Shown: positions 28,930 to 40,745, numbered from the stretch's first letter. The stretch: 64,000 bases of DNA from Chrysogorgia sp. JL179-B06 (GCA_035772405.1 JAYKKM010000253.1:1076501-1140500), one strand, 5' to 3'. Notes: a model not told the origin generated them from the sequence alone. Translations and numbers: made by a program.

Positions 28930-31703
28930 CACAGTTATAGGTGTTTGCCACAGTTATAGGTGTTTGCCACAGTTATAGGTGTTTGTCACAGTTATAGGTG
29001 TTTGCCAAAGTTATAGGTGTTTGCCACAGTTATAGGTGTTTGCCACAGTTATAGGTGTTTGCCACAGTTATAGGTGTTTGCCACAGTTATAGGTGTTTGT
29101 CACAGTTATAGGTGTTTGTCACAGTTATAGGTGTTTGTCACAGTTATAGGTGTTTGTCACAGTTATAGGTGTTTGTCACAGTTATAGGTGTTTGTCACAG
29201 TTATAGGTGTTTGTCACAGTTATATGTGTTTGTCACAGTTATAGGTGTTTATCACAGTTATAGGTGTTTGCCACAGTTATAGGTGTTTGCCACAGTTATA
29301 GGTGTTTGTCACAGTTATAGGTGTTTGTCACAGTTATAGGTGTTTGCCACAGTTATATGTGTTTGCATGCACAGTTATAGGTGTTTGTCACAGTTATAGG
29401 TGTTTACCACAGTTATAGGTGTTTGTCACAGTTATAGGTGTTTGTCACAGTTATAGGTGTTTATCACAGTTATAGGTGTTTGTCACAGTTATAGGTGTTT
29501 GTCACAGTTATAGGTGTTTGTCACAGTTATAGGTGTTTGTCACAGTTATAGGTGTTTGTCACAGTTATAGGTGTTTATCACAGTTATAGGTGTTTGCCAC
29601 AGTTATAGGTGTTTGTCACAGTTATAGGTGTTTGCCACAGTTATAGGTGTTTATCACAGTTATAGGTGTTTGCCACAGTTATATGTGTTTATCACAGTTA
29701 TAGGTGTTTGCCACAGTTATAGGTGTTTATCACAGTTATAGGTGTTTGCCACAGTTATAGGTGTTTGTCACAGTTATAGGTGTTTGCCACAGTTATAGGT
29801 GTTTGCCACTGTCATAGGTGTTTGTCACAGTTATAGGTGTTTGTCACAGTTATAGGTGTTTGCCACAGTTATAGGTGTTTGCATGCACAGTTATAGGTGT
29901 TTGCCACAGTTTAGGTGTTTGTCACAGTTATAGGTGTTTGCCACAGTTATATGTGTTTATCACAGTTATAGGTGTTTGTCACAGTTATAGGCGTTTGTCA
30001 CAGTTATAGGTGTTTGTCACAGTTATAGGTGTTTGCCACAGTTATAGGTGTTTGCCACAGTTATAGGTGTTTGCCACAGTTATAGGTGTTTGCCACAGTT
30101 ATAGGTGTTTGCCACAGTTATAGGTGTTTGCCACAGTTATATGTGTTTATCACAGTTATAGGTGTTTGTCACAGTTATAGGTGTTTGCATGCACAGTTAT
30201 AGGTGTTTGCCACAGTTATAGGTGTTTGTCACAGTTATAGGTGTTTGCCACAGTTATAGGTGTTTGCCATAGTCATAGGTGTTTGTCACAGTTATAGGTG
30301 TTTGTCACAGTTATAGGTGTTTGCCACAGTTATAGGTGTTTGCATGCACAGTTATAGGTGTTTGCCACAGTTTAGGTGTTTGTCACAGTTATAGGTGTTT
30401 GCCACAGTTATAGGTGTTTGTCACAGTTATAGGCGTTTGTCACAGTTATAGGTGTTTGTCACAGTTATAGGTGTTTGCCACAGTTATACTGTAGGTGTTT
30501 GCCACAGTTATAGGTGTTTGCCACAGTTATAGGTGTTTGCCACAGTTATAGGTGTTTGCCACAGTTATAGGTGTTTGCCACAGTTATAGGTGTTTGTCAC
30601 AGTTATAGGTGTTTGTCACAGTTATAGGTGTTTGCATGCACAGTTATAGGTGTTTGCCACAGTTATAGGTGTTTGCCACAGTCATAGGTGTTTGTCACAG
30701 TTATAGGTGTTTGTCACAGTTATAGGTGTTTGCCACAGTTATAGGTGTTTGCATGCACAGTTATAGGTGTTTGCCACAGTTTAGGTGTTTGCCACAGTTA
30801 TAGGTGTTTGTCACAGTTATAGGTGTTTGTCACAGTTATAGGTGTTTGCATGCACAGTTATAGGTGTTTGCCACAGTTGTAGGTGTTTGTCACAGTTATA
30901 GGTGTTTGCCACAGTTATAGGTGTTTGCCACAGTCATAGGTGTTTGTCACAGTTATAGGTGTTTGTCACAGTTATAGGTGTTTGCCACAGTTATAGGTGT
31001 TTGCATGCACAGTTATAGGTGTTTGCCACAGTTTAGGTGTTTGTCACAGTTATAGGTGTTTGCATGCACAGTTATAGGTGTTTGCCACAGTTATAGGTGT
31101 TTGCCACAGTTATAGGAGTTTGCCACAGTTATAGGTGTTTGCCACAGTTATAGGTGTTTGCCACAGTTATAGGTGTTTGTCACAGTTATAGGTGTTTGTC
31201 ACAGTTATAGGTGTTTATCACAGTTATAGGTGTTTGTCACAGTTATAGGTGTTTGCATGCACAGTTATAGGTGTTTGTCACAGTTATAGGTGTTTGCCAC
31301 AGTTTTTGGTGTTTGTCACAGTTATAGGTGTTTGCATGCACAGTTATAGGTGTTTATCACAGTTATAGGTGTTTGCATGCACAGTTATAGGAGTTTGCCA
31401 CAGTTATAGGTGTTTGCCACAGTTATAGGTGTTTGCCACAGTTATAGGTGTTTGCCACAGTTATAGGTGTTTGCCACAGTTATAGGTGTTTGCCACAGTT
31501 ATATGTGTTTGTCACAGTTATAGGTGTTTGTCACAGTTATAGGTGTTTGCCACAGTTATAGGTGTTTGCCACAGTTATAGGTGTTTGCCACAGTTATAGG
31601 TGTTTGCCACAGTTATATGTGTTTGTCACAGTTATAGGTGTTTGTCACAGTTATAGGTGTTTGCCACAGTTATAGGTGTTTGCCACAGTTATAGGTGTTT
31701 GCC
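28930..31703. repeat. 19-bp minisatellite array 1, ~146 units
   Basis: The unit is CACAGTTATAGGTGTTTGC, varying mainly at the end (GCCA, GTCA, ATCA) and with a recurring longer variant carrying GCATG before CACAG. A higher-order pattern of variants recurs about every 560-600 bases around the GCATGCACAG and CACAGTTTAGG forms. It encodes nothing evident. Confidence 0.97.
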
Positions 31704-33208
31704 CGTATAATGACCTATTTAATGATAATAACATCATACACTCACGTATTTAAGGAGTTGTGATTGGTCAATGATAATACGTGAAATTTGTTATGTCGTT
31801 ACGATACACAGCCGAGCTGTAAATTGTGATGTAATTTTATTACAGTCTTTTGATATACCTTTGTGATTTTTTCTAATAATAATAATATTAACTAGAAATA
31901 CGAATCAGCAATAATATCCCGTCGCCCGCCTTTTCTATCGCTCCCCCCCCCCCCCTACGGGAATTTCCCATCCATGGTGCCCAGACCTCGCACGCCGTGG
32001 CCGTGTATTTGTGTTTTGAAAAAATTCACAATTTGCAAAGCCCGTTTCGTCGAAGAAATGTTTGAACGTTATCTCGGCCAATATTTAGCCGATTTAAACT
32101 CTGAAAACAGATTTGAAATTAGCGAGTCAAAATACATCACATATGTGTCTACTATATTACGAGAACGTGAATACCCTTCGTAAACATTGTTTATGTACTT
32201 AGAAATTAGTCGGCTATTAGCTGGTCACTTCGTCGTATATTATTTTGAATATCTCGATCAATAAATAACCGTTTTCAATTCTGAAAACAGATTTGGAATT
32301 AGCGAGTCAAAATACATACTCGGACTCGGATTTCTATTTCCTCAAAAAACTATGTCTCTTTTTGAAAAAAAACCTTTGAATCCGTTTCAATTTTTGCATT
32401 CGCAATCATGTGACGGTTGCAATTTAAATATTAATTTCTAGTTACCAGGACCACATTTTCCGATGTCGCGCGGACGGGAGTTGATGCATATATATATATA
32501 TATATATGAACAAATAAACTCGACCGAGATCAGGACCGCTAGCATCTCCCGTGATAAGGGACTAAACGCCGGTCGATAGGGGATAAAGACGTTTTAGGAG
32601 CATTATACTATTGTCTCAATGCTCTTACAACAACATATTCTTAATGTTACTTATAAAGATAATTAAGGGAGTTAAACTCCCACTTGATGTCAATCTAGTT
32701 AAATTGTTGTTTAACTATTTCTCATGTCCGGCTGAAAAACATCCAAAATTGAACCACCTCTTTGTTCTATTGATATCTCTTGAAATAACCATAACTGTTG
32801 CGAAAGCTATACATTTTCTGAAAGCTCAATAAACCGGCTTTTACCAAATCCCGAACAAGACACATTATGTTAATATAAATTAACATTAATTATCAGAAAC
32901 TAAAAACTTTCATTTTTCTAGAAAATCCCATCTTGCACGCCCGCGTAGCATCATGAAAATTCAAAATGCCATGTCCTGGCGCTTGTCGAATTTCAATTTT
33001 TAATCTTACGTTAGCGTGTGCATTATGAAAACAAAAAACTGTAAACGGTTGGTACTTTTCTGGTTGCTAAGCCGAAAATATGTACAATACTAGAAATACG
33101 AATCAGCAATAATCCCCTCGCTCGCCTTTTCTACCACTATCCCCACCCCACCCCTACAGTTCCGGCCAATATTTGCTCGATTTCAATTCTGAAAACAGTT
33201 TTGGAATT
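31704..33208. repeat. Dispersed repeat region with peptide-coding segment
   Basis: 31,890-32,340 and 33,088-33,208 belong to a dispersed repeat that begins ACTAGAAATACGAATCAGCA and includes AATTCTGAAAACAGATTTGG. Related copies occur near 14,385 and 58,077. 32,668-32,712 resembles the 29-bp minisatellite unit of 9.9 kb. No intact host gene is supported. Confidence 0.6.
31974..32183 (+). CDS. Repeat-borne ORF, FERYLGQYL motif
   Basis: The 69-codon frame contains EEMFERYLGQYLADLNSEN and ESKYITYVSTILRERE and ends YPS-stop. The related repeat at 58,245-58,363 can be read as HLGQYLLDFNSEKRFGI and ESKYITYVSIILRKR, also ending YPS-stop, which suggests that the segment was once selected as protein. 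The initiator region is not conserved, so the true start or splice site is unknown. An identical duplicate is at 45,818-46,027. Probably an old transposon exon. Confidence 0.35.
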   Translation: MVPRPRTPWPCICVLKKFTICKARFVEEMFERYLGQYLADLNSENRFEISESKYITYVSTILREREYPS

Positions 33209-33387
33209 ACCTGGTTTCCTATTTGACTTTCAGACAAACTTATATAGCCAAAAATGTATGGTTTCCGAGATATAGAGCTCCAAAGTTCTTAAAATTCTCA
33301 TTGGTTAAAAAAGTTTGGAGCTCTATATCTCGGAAACCATACATTTTTGGCTATAAGTTTGTCTTAAAGTCAAAGAGGAAACCAGGT
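33209..33387. repeat. Hairpin repeat, ~80-bp arms
   Basis: The inner arms GTATGGTTTCCGAGATATAG and its complement are near perfect, and the outer ACCTGGTTTCCT / AGGAAACCAGGT also pair. A short AT-rich loop lies at about 33,290-33,310. Copy 2 is at 47,055-47,233. Confidence 0.85.
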
Positions 33388-33761
33388 CTAAACTACTCAC
33401 TAATGGGGTTTTTAGACCAATCCGACACTCCCTGAGGACTTATAGCATATTGGACAATTTGGCTGATTTTTCTCATAAGGATACTATAGTAAAAATTTCA
33501 GGGTCCTTGAGCTACCCCTAACTATCAATAGTTTCTAATACAGTTTTACACACAGAATTTTTAACCCAATTTGAACCATTTAAGAGGATGAGACTATACA
33601 AAATAAAAAAAGTAAAATAAGGATCATCTAGATGTGGAGTCGCATGTCCCCTGTAGTTGCGCCACTGCCCACCACCTAACCTTCCAAAAGTAGGGTGAAC
33701 GCAGATATATTAATAAGTGTTTAATTCCTGCTGTGCGAGTTTAGTAACCCGATCTAACATA

Positions 33762-34528
33762 CAGGGGGCGCACATTAGGGTGTGTGTGTGTGGGGGGGGG
33801 GGGGTCACACCCCCCCAACATTTGGGAATCGGTCCGAAAAGTCGGTCCCAAATTGTCTGTCAGACTGCCATATTCGGTCCCGATCGACCAGTATAAGTAT
33901 TACGTACTAATATGATCATTTCCATGCCCAAGAAAGATAAAAACTGGTTACACAATTTCTGATTGCGTTAAGGACTTCGTGACACTTGGATGCTAAAAAG
34001 ATATGACTGACTCAATTGATCTTGAAAAACTTGTTGATCATTGGGCAGAGCTTCCACAAACCCGACGCATTATTAGTGTTTGATAATTTGAGTAGGCTAG
34101 TTTTGCTCCAGCTTCCAGGCATTTTAAGTAAAAAACTCAAGCTAATATCTTCTTTTCAACAATAAAAATACTGTAATATATAATATTATGGTCCATTCGC
34201 AAAAAAAATTTAAGAACTTGTTAAAAAACCTTAATATTTTTTTATTAAAAACTACCCTCAAAATGCAGGAAATAGGAATTTAGGGGTTTAGATAAATCAA
34301 AAATGTCCGGGGGAGCATGCCCCCGGTCCCCCCTAAAGGGTACGTGTATTAGCCTCTCCACTTTGAAACCCGCATATATATATATATATATATATTAAAT
34401 TTCCCATTGTTATTAGGGTTGTTAGATCGTCAGGGGTGGTACTGTAAGCTTATCAAACAGGAACATCAAGAAAGTCGGTCCCAGAACAAAGAGCACCCCC
34501 CCAAAATTTTTTTGGATGTGCGCCCCTG
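33762..34528. mobile_element. hAT-type non-autonomous element, 767 bp
   Basis: The ends CAGGGGGCGCACAT and ATGTGCGCCCCTG are flanked by CTAACATA (33,754-33,761) and CTAACACA (34,529-34,536), an 8-bp duplication with one mismatch. The interior has GT and G/C tracts and a TA microsatellite, no transposase. Confidence 0.85.
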
Positions 34529-34639
34529 CTAACACATTCTTCAATCAAAGCGGCTTCGCATGCTTCGGTCTATCATAATTTTCAGTTTGCAATTATGCTG
34601 AAATGTACCAATTATCAGACGCTTGTCTTCAATTTTTTC

Positions 34640-34849
34640 TCAATTTCTCTGACAGCATACCAACTCCTTAGAAAGCACCGTGTAAATAGAACAATTTGCA
34701 CTCGAATCGCGCGAAATAGTCGTATTCGAAAACAGATAATCGAAAAGCTTGCACGAGTCTTTAGCCATTTGTATAAGGAAACCTTTACACTCTCCGAAAG
34801 CAATCTCAACTGCGATGATAATTAAAAATAACAATATAAATTTCAACAT
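34640..34849 (-). CDS. Putative small secreted cysteine-containing peptide
   Basis: I start this ORF at the ATG at 34,849, giving 69 residues. The first ~18 residues, MLKFILLFLIIIAVEIAFG, form a classical signal peptide with a Lys, a long hydrophobic core and a small residue at a likely cleavage site. The predicted mature chain of about 50 residues has five cysteines (ECKG, DSCK, ANCS and a terminal CC pair in LVCCQRN) and one N-glycosylation sequon (NTT). An upstream in-frame ATG five codons earlier is possible but lies too close to the TATA box. The family is not recognised. It may be a single exon of a larger gene or a chance frame next to a hAT element. The copy-2 duplicate is frameshifted. 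Confidence 0.4.
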   Translation of the reverse strand: MLKFILLFLIIIAVEIAFGECKGFLIQMAKDSCKLFDYLFSNTTISRDSSANCSIYTVLSKELVCCQRN

Positions 34850-34881
34850 TTTAAAAGAAAACACTGATGACTCTGACTTGC

Positions 34882-34891
34882 CTATTTTATA
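34882..34891 (-). promoter_or_regulatory. TATA box for the secreted-peptide ORF
   Basis: On the minus strand TATAAAATAG lies about 33-42 bases upstream of the ATG at 34,849, at a spacing that would put the transcription start just before that ATG. Confidence 0.35.
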
Positions 34892-35107
34892 ATCGAATCT
34901 AACTTCGAAGTTGACACTAAAAGTATCTCTATTGTAGTATTTCTATTGAAGTCAGTCTTAACAAACAGCTCTCAACTCTCTGTGTTTTAACATCGTAACA
35001 AAGACGTGACAATATTCTGTGGCGTTGAAGTTACTATCGCAAGGGAAGTGCTGCCTCAAAATCCAAGGCAGTCGTGATATTGTTCAAAATTGCAAAAATA
35101 CTAGTGG

Positions 35108-35861
35108 TGGGCTTATTGAATCCATGACAAAAACCCCGCCGACAAAATCCCTGACGACAATATCCCCGGCGACAAAACCTCAAATTACGGAATTCAGACA
35201 AAAAACCCACATTTCTGTTTATCAATTTTTTAAATTATCAGAACAAACTTTTTAACACAATATAATGGTATAGAAAAAGTGGAAATACTGTTTAAATAAA
35301 TAAAAGTAAAGAAAAGTATTATGAAAAGTTACTGTTCATGTGACTAACAAACTCGAATGTTGTGATCGACGCCACGCAGCATCTGCTCCAAAGTCTTGCG
35401 TCCATCTCTGAAGTCATTCCCACCGCTTATATGACATTCGTAACATAGATTTTTCACCCCCATGATTGGTAGTTAGTTTGTAACTGAATTGGTAATCTAA
35501 AACAGCTCTTTATAGGATTACGTATTATCTTTCAGGCAATGACTCACTTCATAGAAATGTGCTTTTTTACGAAATGCTTTTGGGAGTCATCCAAGCATTC
35601 TGCTTTTGTTATGGATTGCTTTTGTCAGTGGCCCACGTGTATTGTTCTTTTGTTTATGCGGAATGCTTTTGTGAGTCATCGCTCATTGAAATCGTAACAG
35701 GAACTGCGAGCAAATCGTGCTATTAAAAAAAAATTTTCTCAGGTTTTTTATATTTCACTCAGGATTAAAATGTTGTTTTTTGTCTGAATTCCGTAATTTG
35801 GGTTTTTTGTCGCCGGGGATATTGTCGGTGGGGTTTTTGTCATGTGGGGTTTTTGTCATGT
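35108..35861. mobile_element. Fold-back element (left part), GACAAAAACCCC arms
   Basis: The left arm GGTGGGCTTATTGAATCCAT followed by GACAAAAACCCCGCCGACAA is met by inverted GGGTTTTTTGTCGCCGGGGA near 35,800-35,830. It resumes after the LINE at 37,112-37,155 as GGGGTTTTTTGTCGGTAACC and GGGCTTATTGAAGTC. The LINE therefore inserted into this fold-back. Copy 2 equivalents start at about 48,953. Confidence 0.65.
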
Positions 35862-37111
35862 AATCGTAATCGTAAATCTTTATTAGGTGTTCCCAAAAGG
35901 GCTTTTCAACATCTAATTACATATGTTATATAATAAGTAAAATATAGTTTAAAATAAATAATGTTATATTACAATCATGAAGGTTACTCATGCTGTAAAA
36001 GAGATGACTTTAAAAGTTTTTTAAATTTAATAAAATTAGGTTCTGATTTTAATTCTACTGACGCGAATGATCGTTGGCCGGTAGAGGAACTAAATTCGGG
36101 TTATGTTCAGATCATGACTAAACCTGGTATTGCGGTCATGAATGGTTGATCGTTTAGAGAACTTATTAGCCAAGTAATCTGGAATAAGTCCATTAATGCA
36201 CTTAAAAAGTCATCAGAGTATCTCTGAAGGTTAGTGTGTCTCTAACTTGGAGCCATTGCAGTTGATTTAAACCCTGGAGTGATGTGGTCATACTTCTTTA
36301 TGCCTAGTATGATTCTTGCAGCGAAGTTCTGTACGAGTTGCAACTTCTTAATGTTTTTGTCTGAAGTGTTTGCCCATACCGACGAACAATAGAATAATCT
36401 ACTTAATACCAAAGAATTTATCATTGTTTTTAGAAGTTGAGGATTGAACAAGTGCTTAATTCTGTTGATCTGACAGAGGCTTGACATACCAGAAGATACT
36501 ATGTTAGAGATATGGGCGTCATACGTTAAGTTGGTATCGATGGTCACGCCTAAATCTTTAGCTGATGTAGAGGGGATAATCAACTTTCCCATCAAGTTGA
36601 CGTTTCCTGCCTCTTGTAGGACTAGATTTAGCATTTGGCGGGTTCCGATGAGAAGCACCTTGGTCTTGTCAGGGTTGATTAGTAATCTATTATTACAGCA
36701 CCAATGGATCACTCTCTCCAGGTCTTCCTCTAAGTCCTTAATACTATCTTTTATATCGTTTCTTGGAAATGACATAAACAATTTGGAGTCATCAACGTAT
36801 GATTCCAATGAACAGTGTCGGATGACGGAAGGCAGGTCGTTTAAATAAATAGTGAAAAGTAATGGCGACAAGATTGCCCCCTGAGGAACCCCATGTGTTA
36901 CAGGAAGGGGACAAGATGTGCTCATTCCAATACGAACAGCTTGTGACCTTCCTGTCAGGTAACTCTTGAACCAACGAAGCGCGGAAGAAGGAGATACTCC
37001 AACTTTTTCCAGTTTACGTAGTAGAATCGTATGGTTTAAACTGTCAAATGCTTTAGAAAGATCGAGTAAAACGAGGGTCGACACTTTCTTCTCGTCCATT
37101 GCGGTTAAAAA
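35862..37111 (-). mobile_element. 5'-truncated CR1/L2-like LINE (copy 1)
   Basis: Minus-strand LINE containing an RT from its catalytic core onward. It ends in CCTAATAAAG and a GATTAC-type short repeat tail at about 35,862-35,880. It lies inside the right arm of the fold-back element. Confidence 0.85.
35949..37099 (-). pseudogene. LINE reverse transcriptase, frameshifted copy
   Basis: From MDEKKVSTLVLLDLSKAFDS the frame carries GVPQGAILSPLLF and the active-site ESYVDDSKLFMSF, then LFYCSSVWAN and LQLVQNFAARIIL. An extra A in a run near 36,262 shifts the frame after HITPG. Two further one-base differences from the copy at 49,827 lie in 36,090-36,210. Either this duplicate decayed or the indels are sequencing errors. 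Confidence 0.85.
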
Positions 37112-38195
37112 GGAGGTTTTTGTGGGGTTTTTTGTCGGTAACCCGGGCTTATTGAAGTCAAAGTCGCACCTATGCATGCGATTATGGTTTAGGTAATACA
37201 GGAGCAGTGAGTTCTACATAATTACGCGCAGCTGTTGCATAATTGGGCCCCCTGTTGCACGTCTGTTTCAGAGGGTCATCTGCTATCCCACCAAGCAACT
37301 TAATTATCCAAAAACTCCGTTGTCAGTTGATAATTTAAGCCGCTTTGCTTCTTTCAACTCTTCAGTTGGTCCAATACCGATTCCTTTGACACAGCTGGCA
37401 CCGCTCGTACGAAAGAATGTTTTCTGAACAAAATTGTTTATGTTAGGTGTGGATTTCACAGTTGCGCACCCACTATACATTACTATATAGCGCTGGAAAT
37501 CTACGAGGACGATGGCTAAAACGAAAGCGGTGTAGCCTCCTGCAGCTAATATAAGTCCACCAGTTTACGTTTAAACACAGGTTAGTAAGCATTGTATTTG
37601 TTTGCCCGATTCAAATAGTCAAAGTATCGATACAAGAAAGATTGACACTATAGCTCTAAGGCGTCAGAAAAATGTTTCTGAGTCACGAGACACTCTAACA
37701 ATTGAGCTACCGAGACTCAGATGGATCGAGATTACAATGATGTAATGGTTCGATTGATATATATGTTAATCAGTAATGCCCTTAAAATAAATGAATTCGA
37801 GAGACTATAGACGGATGCTATAACCAACCTCTTGCGAAGAATCCAAAATATCTCATGGAAACAGCATTTCTCTCTTCAACATATATCATGGTGTGCTATC
37901 CGCTATTTACTCGCCATTTGCTCGCTATCCGCTATTTAAGAGCGCAATTTACTCGCCATTGAGAGCTAATGGCGAAATAATAGTTGACCTTCTCAGGAAT
38001 AGAAATTTCAAGATCGTTCAGGCCGCGGGATGATGATGATGAATGCATAATTGTAACTTTCTGCAGTCTCGATAACTCGCGTATCGCCGGTATTCCATCC
38101 CTGTCCGGGACGATGTGAGCTTGACCATGACTTGACAATCATCCATGTATCGTCTGTCCTTTCCGATTAGTCAAATACATATATGGAAAAAGTGA
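37112..38195. other. No confirmed gene; possible decayed coding segment
   Basis: On the minus strand about 37,300-37,490 reads STPNINNFVQKTFFRTSG, GIGIGPTEELKEAKRLKL and ends DNGVFG-stop. This looks protein-like but is unidentified; in copy 2 it is part of a 95-codon frame at 51,143-51,430. 37,670-37,770 holds a SINE relic, and 37,890-37,965 short CTATCCGCTATTTA repeats. Confidence 0.35.
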
Positions 38196-38915
38196 CTGCC
38201 CCAACCGGGAATCGAACCCTGGTCTCCGAATCAACGTTTCGGCGCTCTAACCTTTGAGCTAATGAGACACGGTCAGAACAGTCAGTGATTTCTCCATATA
38301 CATATAACATATTACTGTTTAGAGCGCCGAAAACGTTGATTAGGAGACCTGCAGGGTTCGATTCCCGATTGGGGCAGTCACTTTTTCCATATATTATCCA
38401 TGTATACTCGGTAGAGCACCGTTCTAGAAACACGGATCGGAGGTCGCGGGATCGAATCCCGGTATGGCATGGTTTACTTTCACTCGCGAGAACAAAACTT
38501 CAACTCACAATACCGCGAGTACAATAACTTCATGTTTATCATGAACACAACAACACACACACCGTACTTATACAAGTGCAATCGTCGGTGATAACTGCGT
38601 GTGGGACAGTAGTGATGACTCGCGCATCTATATATAGAGAGAGCATGAAGTGATATGGGGCCGGAGTGCTCAAACTAGTGCCACAAGGGTATATAGTGAA
38701 CGTTGCATGCATTAGCGCTAATGTTTATATATATATATGTTGTTGTGTTCATGATAAACATGACGTTATTGTACTCGCGGTATATGTTGTGAGTTGAAGT
38801 TTTGTTCTCGCGAGTGAAAGTAAACAGTAACCATACTGGGTGAGCGAAAAATTGTTCAACCACGGCTGGGATTCGAACCCGTAACCTCCGTATTTCTAGA
38901 ACGGCGCTTAAATAC
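38196..38915. repeat. Cluster of inverted tRNA-derived SINE copies
   Basis: Four tRNA-like heads are visible. 38,196-38,272 (minus) has a TAGCTCAAAGG A-box, a GGTTCGATTCC B-box and a 5-bp anticodon stem, but C rather than T before the anticodon position and a mismatched T-stem. 38,308-38,385 (plus) is its inverted partner. 38,400-38,470 (plus) and 38,845-38,915 (minus) face each other across shared inverted flanks such as ACTTTCACTCGCGAGAACAA. None looks like a working tRNA. Copy 2 lies at 52,031-52,751. Confidence 0.7.
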
Positions 38916-39054
38916 ACGTAGTACTGAATGCATGCGTATTCTAAACCATTTACAACATTCGCTGCCGTGCATTTGTATGGGATAGTACAATCTCAATCTC
39001 GCCTTCGGTTCAAGCTTGTTGACCCGATATAACACTTCCGCTTATGATACATAT

Positions 39055-39290
39055 GATACATGGACGATCGTCAAGCTCATATCCTCAGAAAAATGATTCT
39101 GAGTCCCGGACAGGAATCGAACCTGTAACCTTCTGATTGCCGGTGAGACGCTCTAACCATTGTGCTGACGAGACTCAGATGGAGAGGGAAGGTTACAATG
39201 ATGTACTGGTTCGATTGATATATGTATACTGCCTATGCGGCAGTAACTATATATCGGTACACTACAGCAATGTGTATATTAAACACTTCC
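39055..39290 (-). repeat. tRNA-derived SINE
   Basis: On the minus strand GTCAGCACAATGGTTAGAGC and a perfect 5-bp T-arm around TTCGATT give a clear tRNA-like head. The tail includes TCATTTTTCTGAGGATATGA and GACGATCGTCC. The GTATATTAA block at its other side matches 3,540 and 24,360. Copy 2 is at about 52,892-53,120. Confidence 0.7.
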
Positions 39291-40261
39291 GCTTATGTTG
39301 TAAATAGCACATAATATTCGATATTTATAGTTTAATGAAATTCTGAATTCAAATTAGTCACATTATTTTCATTAAACTATTAAAATTACTATCATTTTCT
39401 GTATCAGAGTTTGAACTATTTTAAGCATTATTGCTTGAATTTTAAATCAACTCCTCGATTCTATTTTAAACAAATTGTAATATCTATCCACACCTTTCTT
39501 CATCAACGATATATATCTTCGTAAATCGAATTATAAATTATAAGTTAGTAAAACACACGCTTTGATCTGATAAAGCATGCTGTATATCTAGATAAAAACA
39601 CACTGATATGACATGTGGACTTGATATACGACACGCTGAGCGTTACCTGAATCGAGTTAATACGCGTGGGGAAGCTTCCATCTTAATTTACTTCAGATTT
39701 TAATTTTATTGCAGATTTTCTTGCTTATAACGACGCCTGGAATATAGTTGATGTCAGCAAAAACTTATTCGTTAGGAAACCAGAGCAATTACATTAGAGC
39801 GCGCGGTTTAATTGAATAATATTATAGTCTGCGAGGCAGTGGGTCACCCCCTGTCTCGCCCACAGGTGTAGAGAGACTATTAGTATTAATTCTAAATTTC
39901 TACACCAACCTTTTTAGATATTTGATTTCCAGACACAGATCGACCTACTTTCCTTTTCTCATCAGCCTTTTATCCTCCATCTGCCTTTTCTTATCTTATC
40001 CGCATCCACATTTTACCATTATACCCGACGCAATTGGCTTCATATTTCCCTTCGAAATCTCGGGAGAAATGTGAAATAAAATCTCACCCCGGACCAGCAA
40101 AATTCCTACGGAATCTTTGAGTGAATCAACTCGAGCAATAGCGACCAAAGAAGGCGTATTGAGATGAGCCAATGAGATGAGCAAAAGCCTATTGGGACGA
40201 TGGAATAATTGCAATTTGTCGACCTGAAAAATAAAAATACAGGAATGCCTCTAGACTTGCG
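39291..40261. other. No confirmed gene
   Basis: AT-rich sequence, then 39,900-40,250 with a minus-strand 72-codon frame (MQLFHRPNRLLLISLAHLN at its start, GEILFHISPEISKGN later) that looks repeat-derived but is unidentified. ACCAACCTTTTTAGATATTT at 39,905 also occurs at 57,960. Confidence 0.35.
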
Positions 40262-40487
40262 CCAAGTTTGCCTCTTGGTGTTTCAAGGCGGGTTTGTTTC
40301 GAGGCGGGTTTGTTTCAAGACGGGTTTATTTGAGACGGGTTTGTTTCGAGCGGACGGGTTTCAACGAGCGAGCGAAAACCCGCTGAAAAAAAAACGGCAA
40401 AACAAACCTGTCTCAAATAAACCCGTCTCGAAACAAACCCGCCTCGAAACAAACCCGCCTTGAAACACCAAGAGGCAGACTTGGTGC
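40262..40487. repeat. Inverted array of GGCGGGTTTGTTTCGA units
   Basis: Several 16-bp units (GGCGGGTTTGTTTCGA and ACGGGTTTATTTGAG variants) face their inverted copies across a short centre near 40,365-40,390, bounded by CCAAGTTTGCCTCTTGGTGT and its complement. Copy 2 is at 54,097-54,322. Confidence 0.85.
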
Positions 40488-40490
40488 CAC

Positions 40491-40745
40491 CTAGCCTCCT
40501 CCGCAGGCAACTCTGTGGCTTCTTTTATCCGAGTCAAATCGCTTCCAAGGCTGTACGAGCAATGTTTTGGCTGGGATTGCAGGGAAGTATAGGGATTGTG
40601 AAGGGATTGATTGACGAAGCGGGGACAGCAGGGGTTTTCGCCTCGCCCCATTCCCCTCCCTTGGCGCATTTCTCGGCCAAAACAGCCTTGGAAGCTATTT
40701 GACTCGCGAAAAAGAAGCCACAGAGTTGCCTGCGGAGGAGGCTAG
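40491..40745. mobile_element. MITE with CTAGCCTCCTCCGCAGGC ends
   Basis: Arms of about 70 bases begin CTAGCCTCCTCCGCAGGCAA and end with the complement. Further inside, GAGTCAAATCGCTTCCAAGG pairs with its inverted copy. TGCCAC occurs on both sides, possibly an imperfect target duplication. Small frames inside are symmetrical shadows of the inverted repeat. Copy 2 is at 54,326-54,580. Confidence 0.8.

Noticed and set aside
28930..31703. CRISPR-like regular repeats
   Set aside because: The 19-bp units are contiguous with no spacers and lie in animal-type DNA; it is a minisatellite.
36501..36848. 115-codon plus-strand ORF (and duplicate at 50,341)
   Set aside because: It is antisense to the LINE reverse transcriptase, whose motifs prove the minus-strand frame.
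38196..39178. Functional tRNA genes on both strands
   Set aside because: The tRNA-like heads have stem mismatches, an abnormal base before the anticodon position, inverted duplicates and common tails. They fit SINEs.
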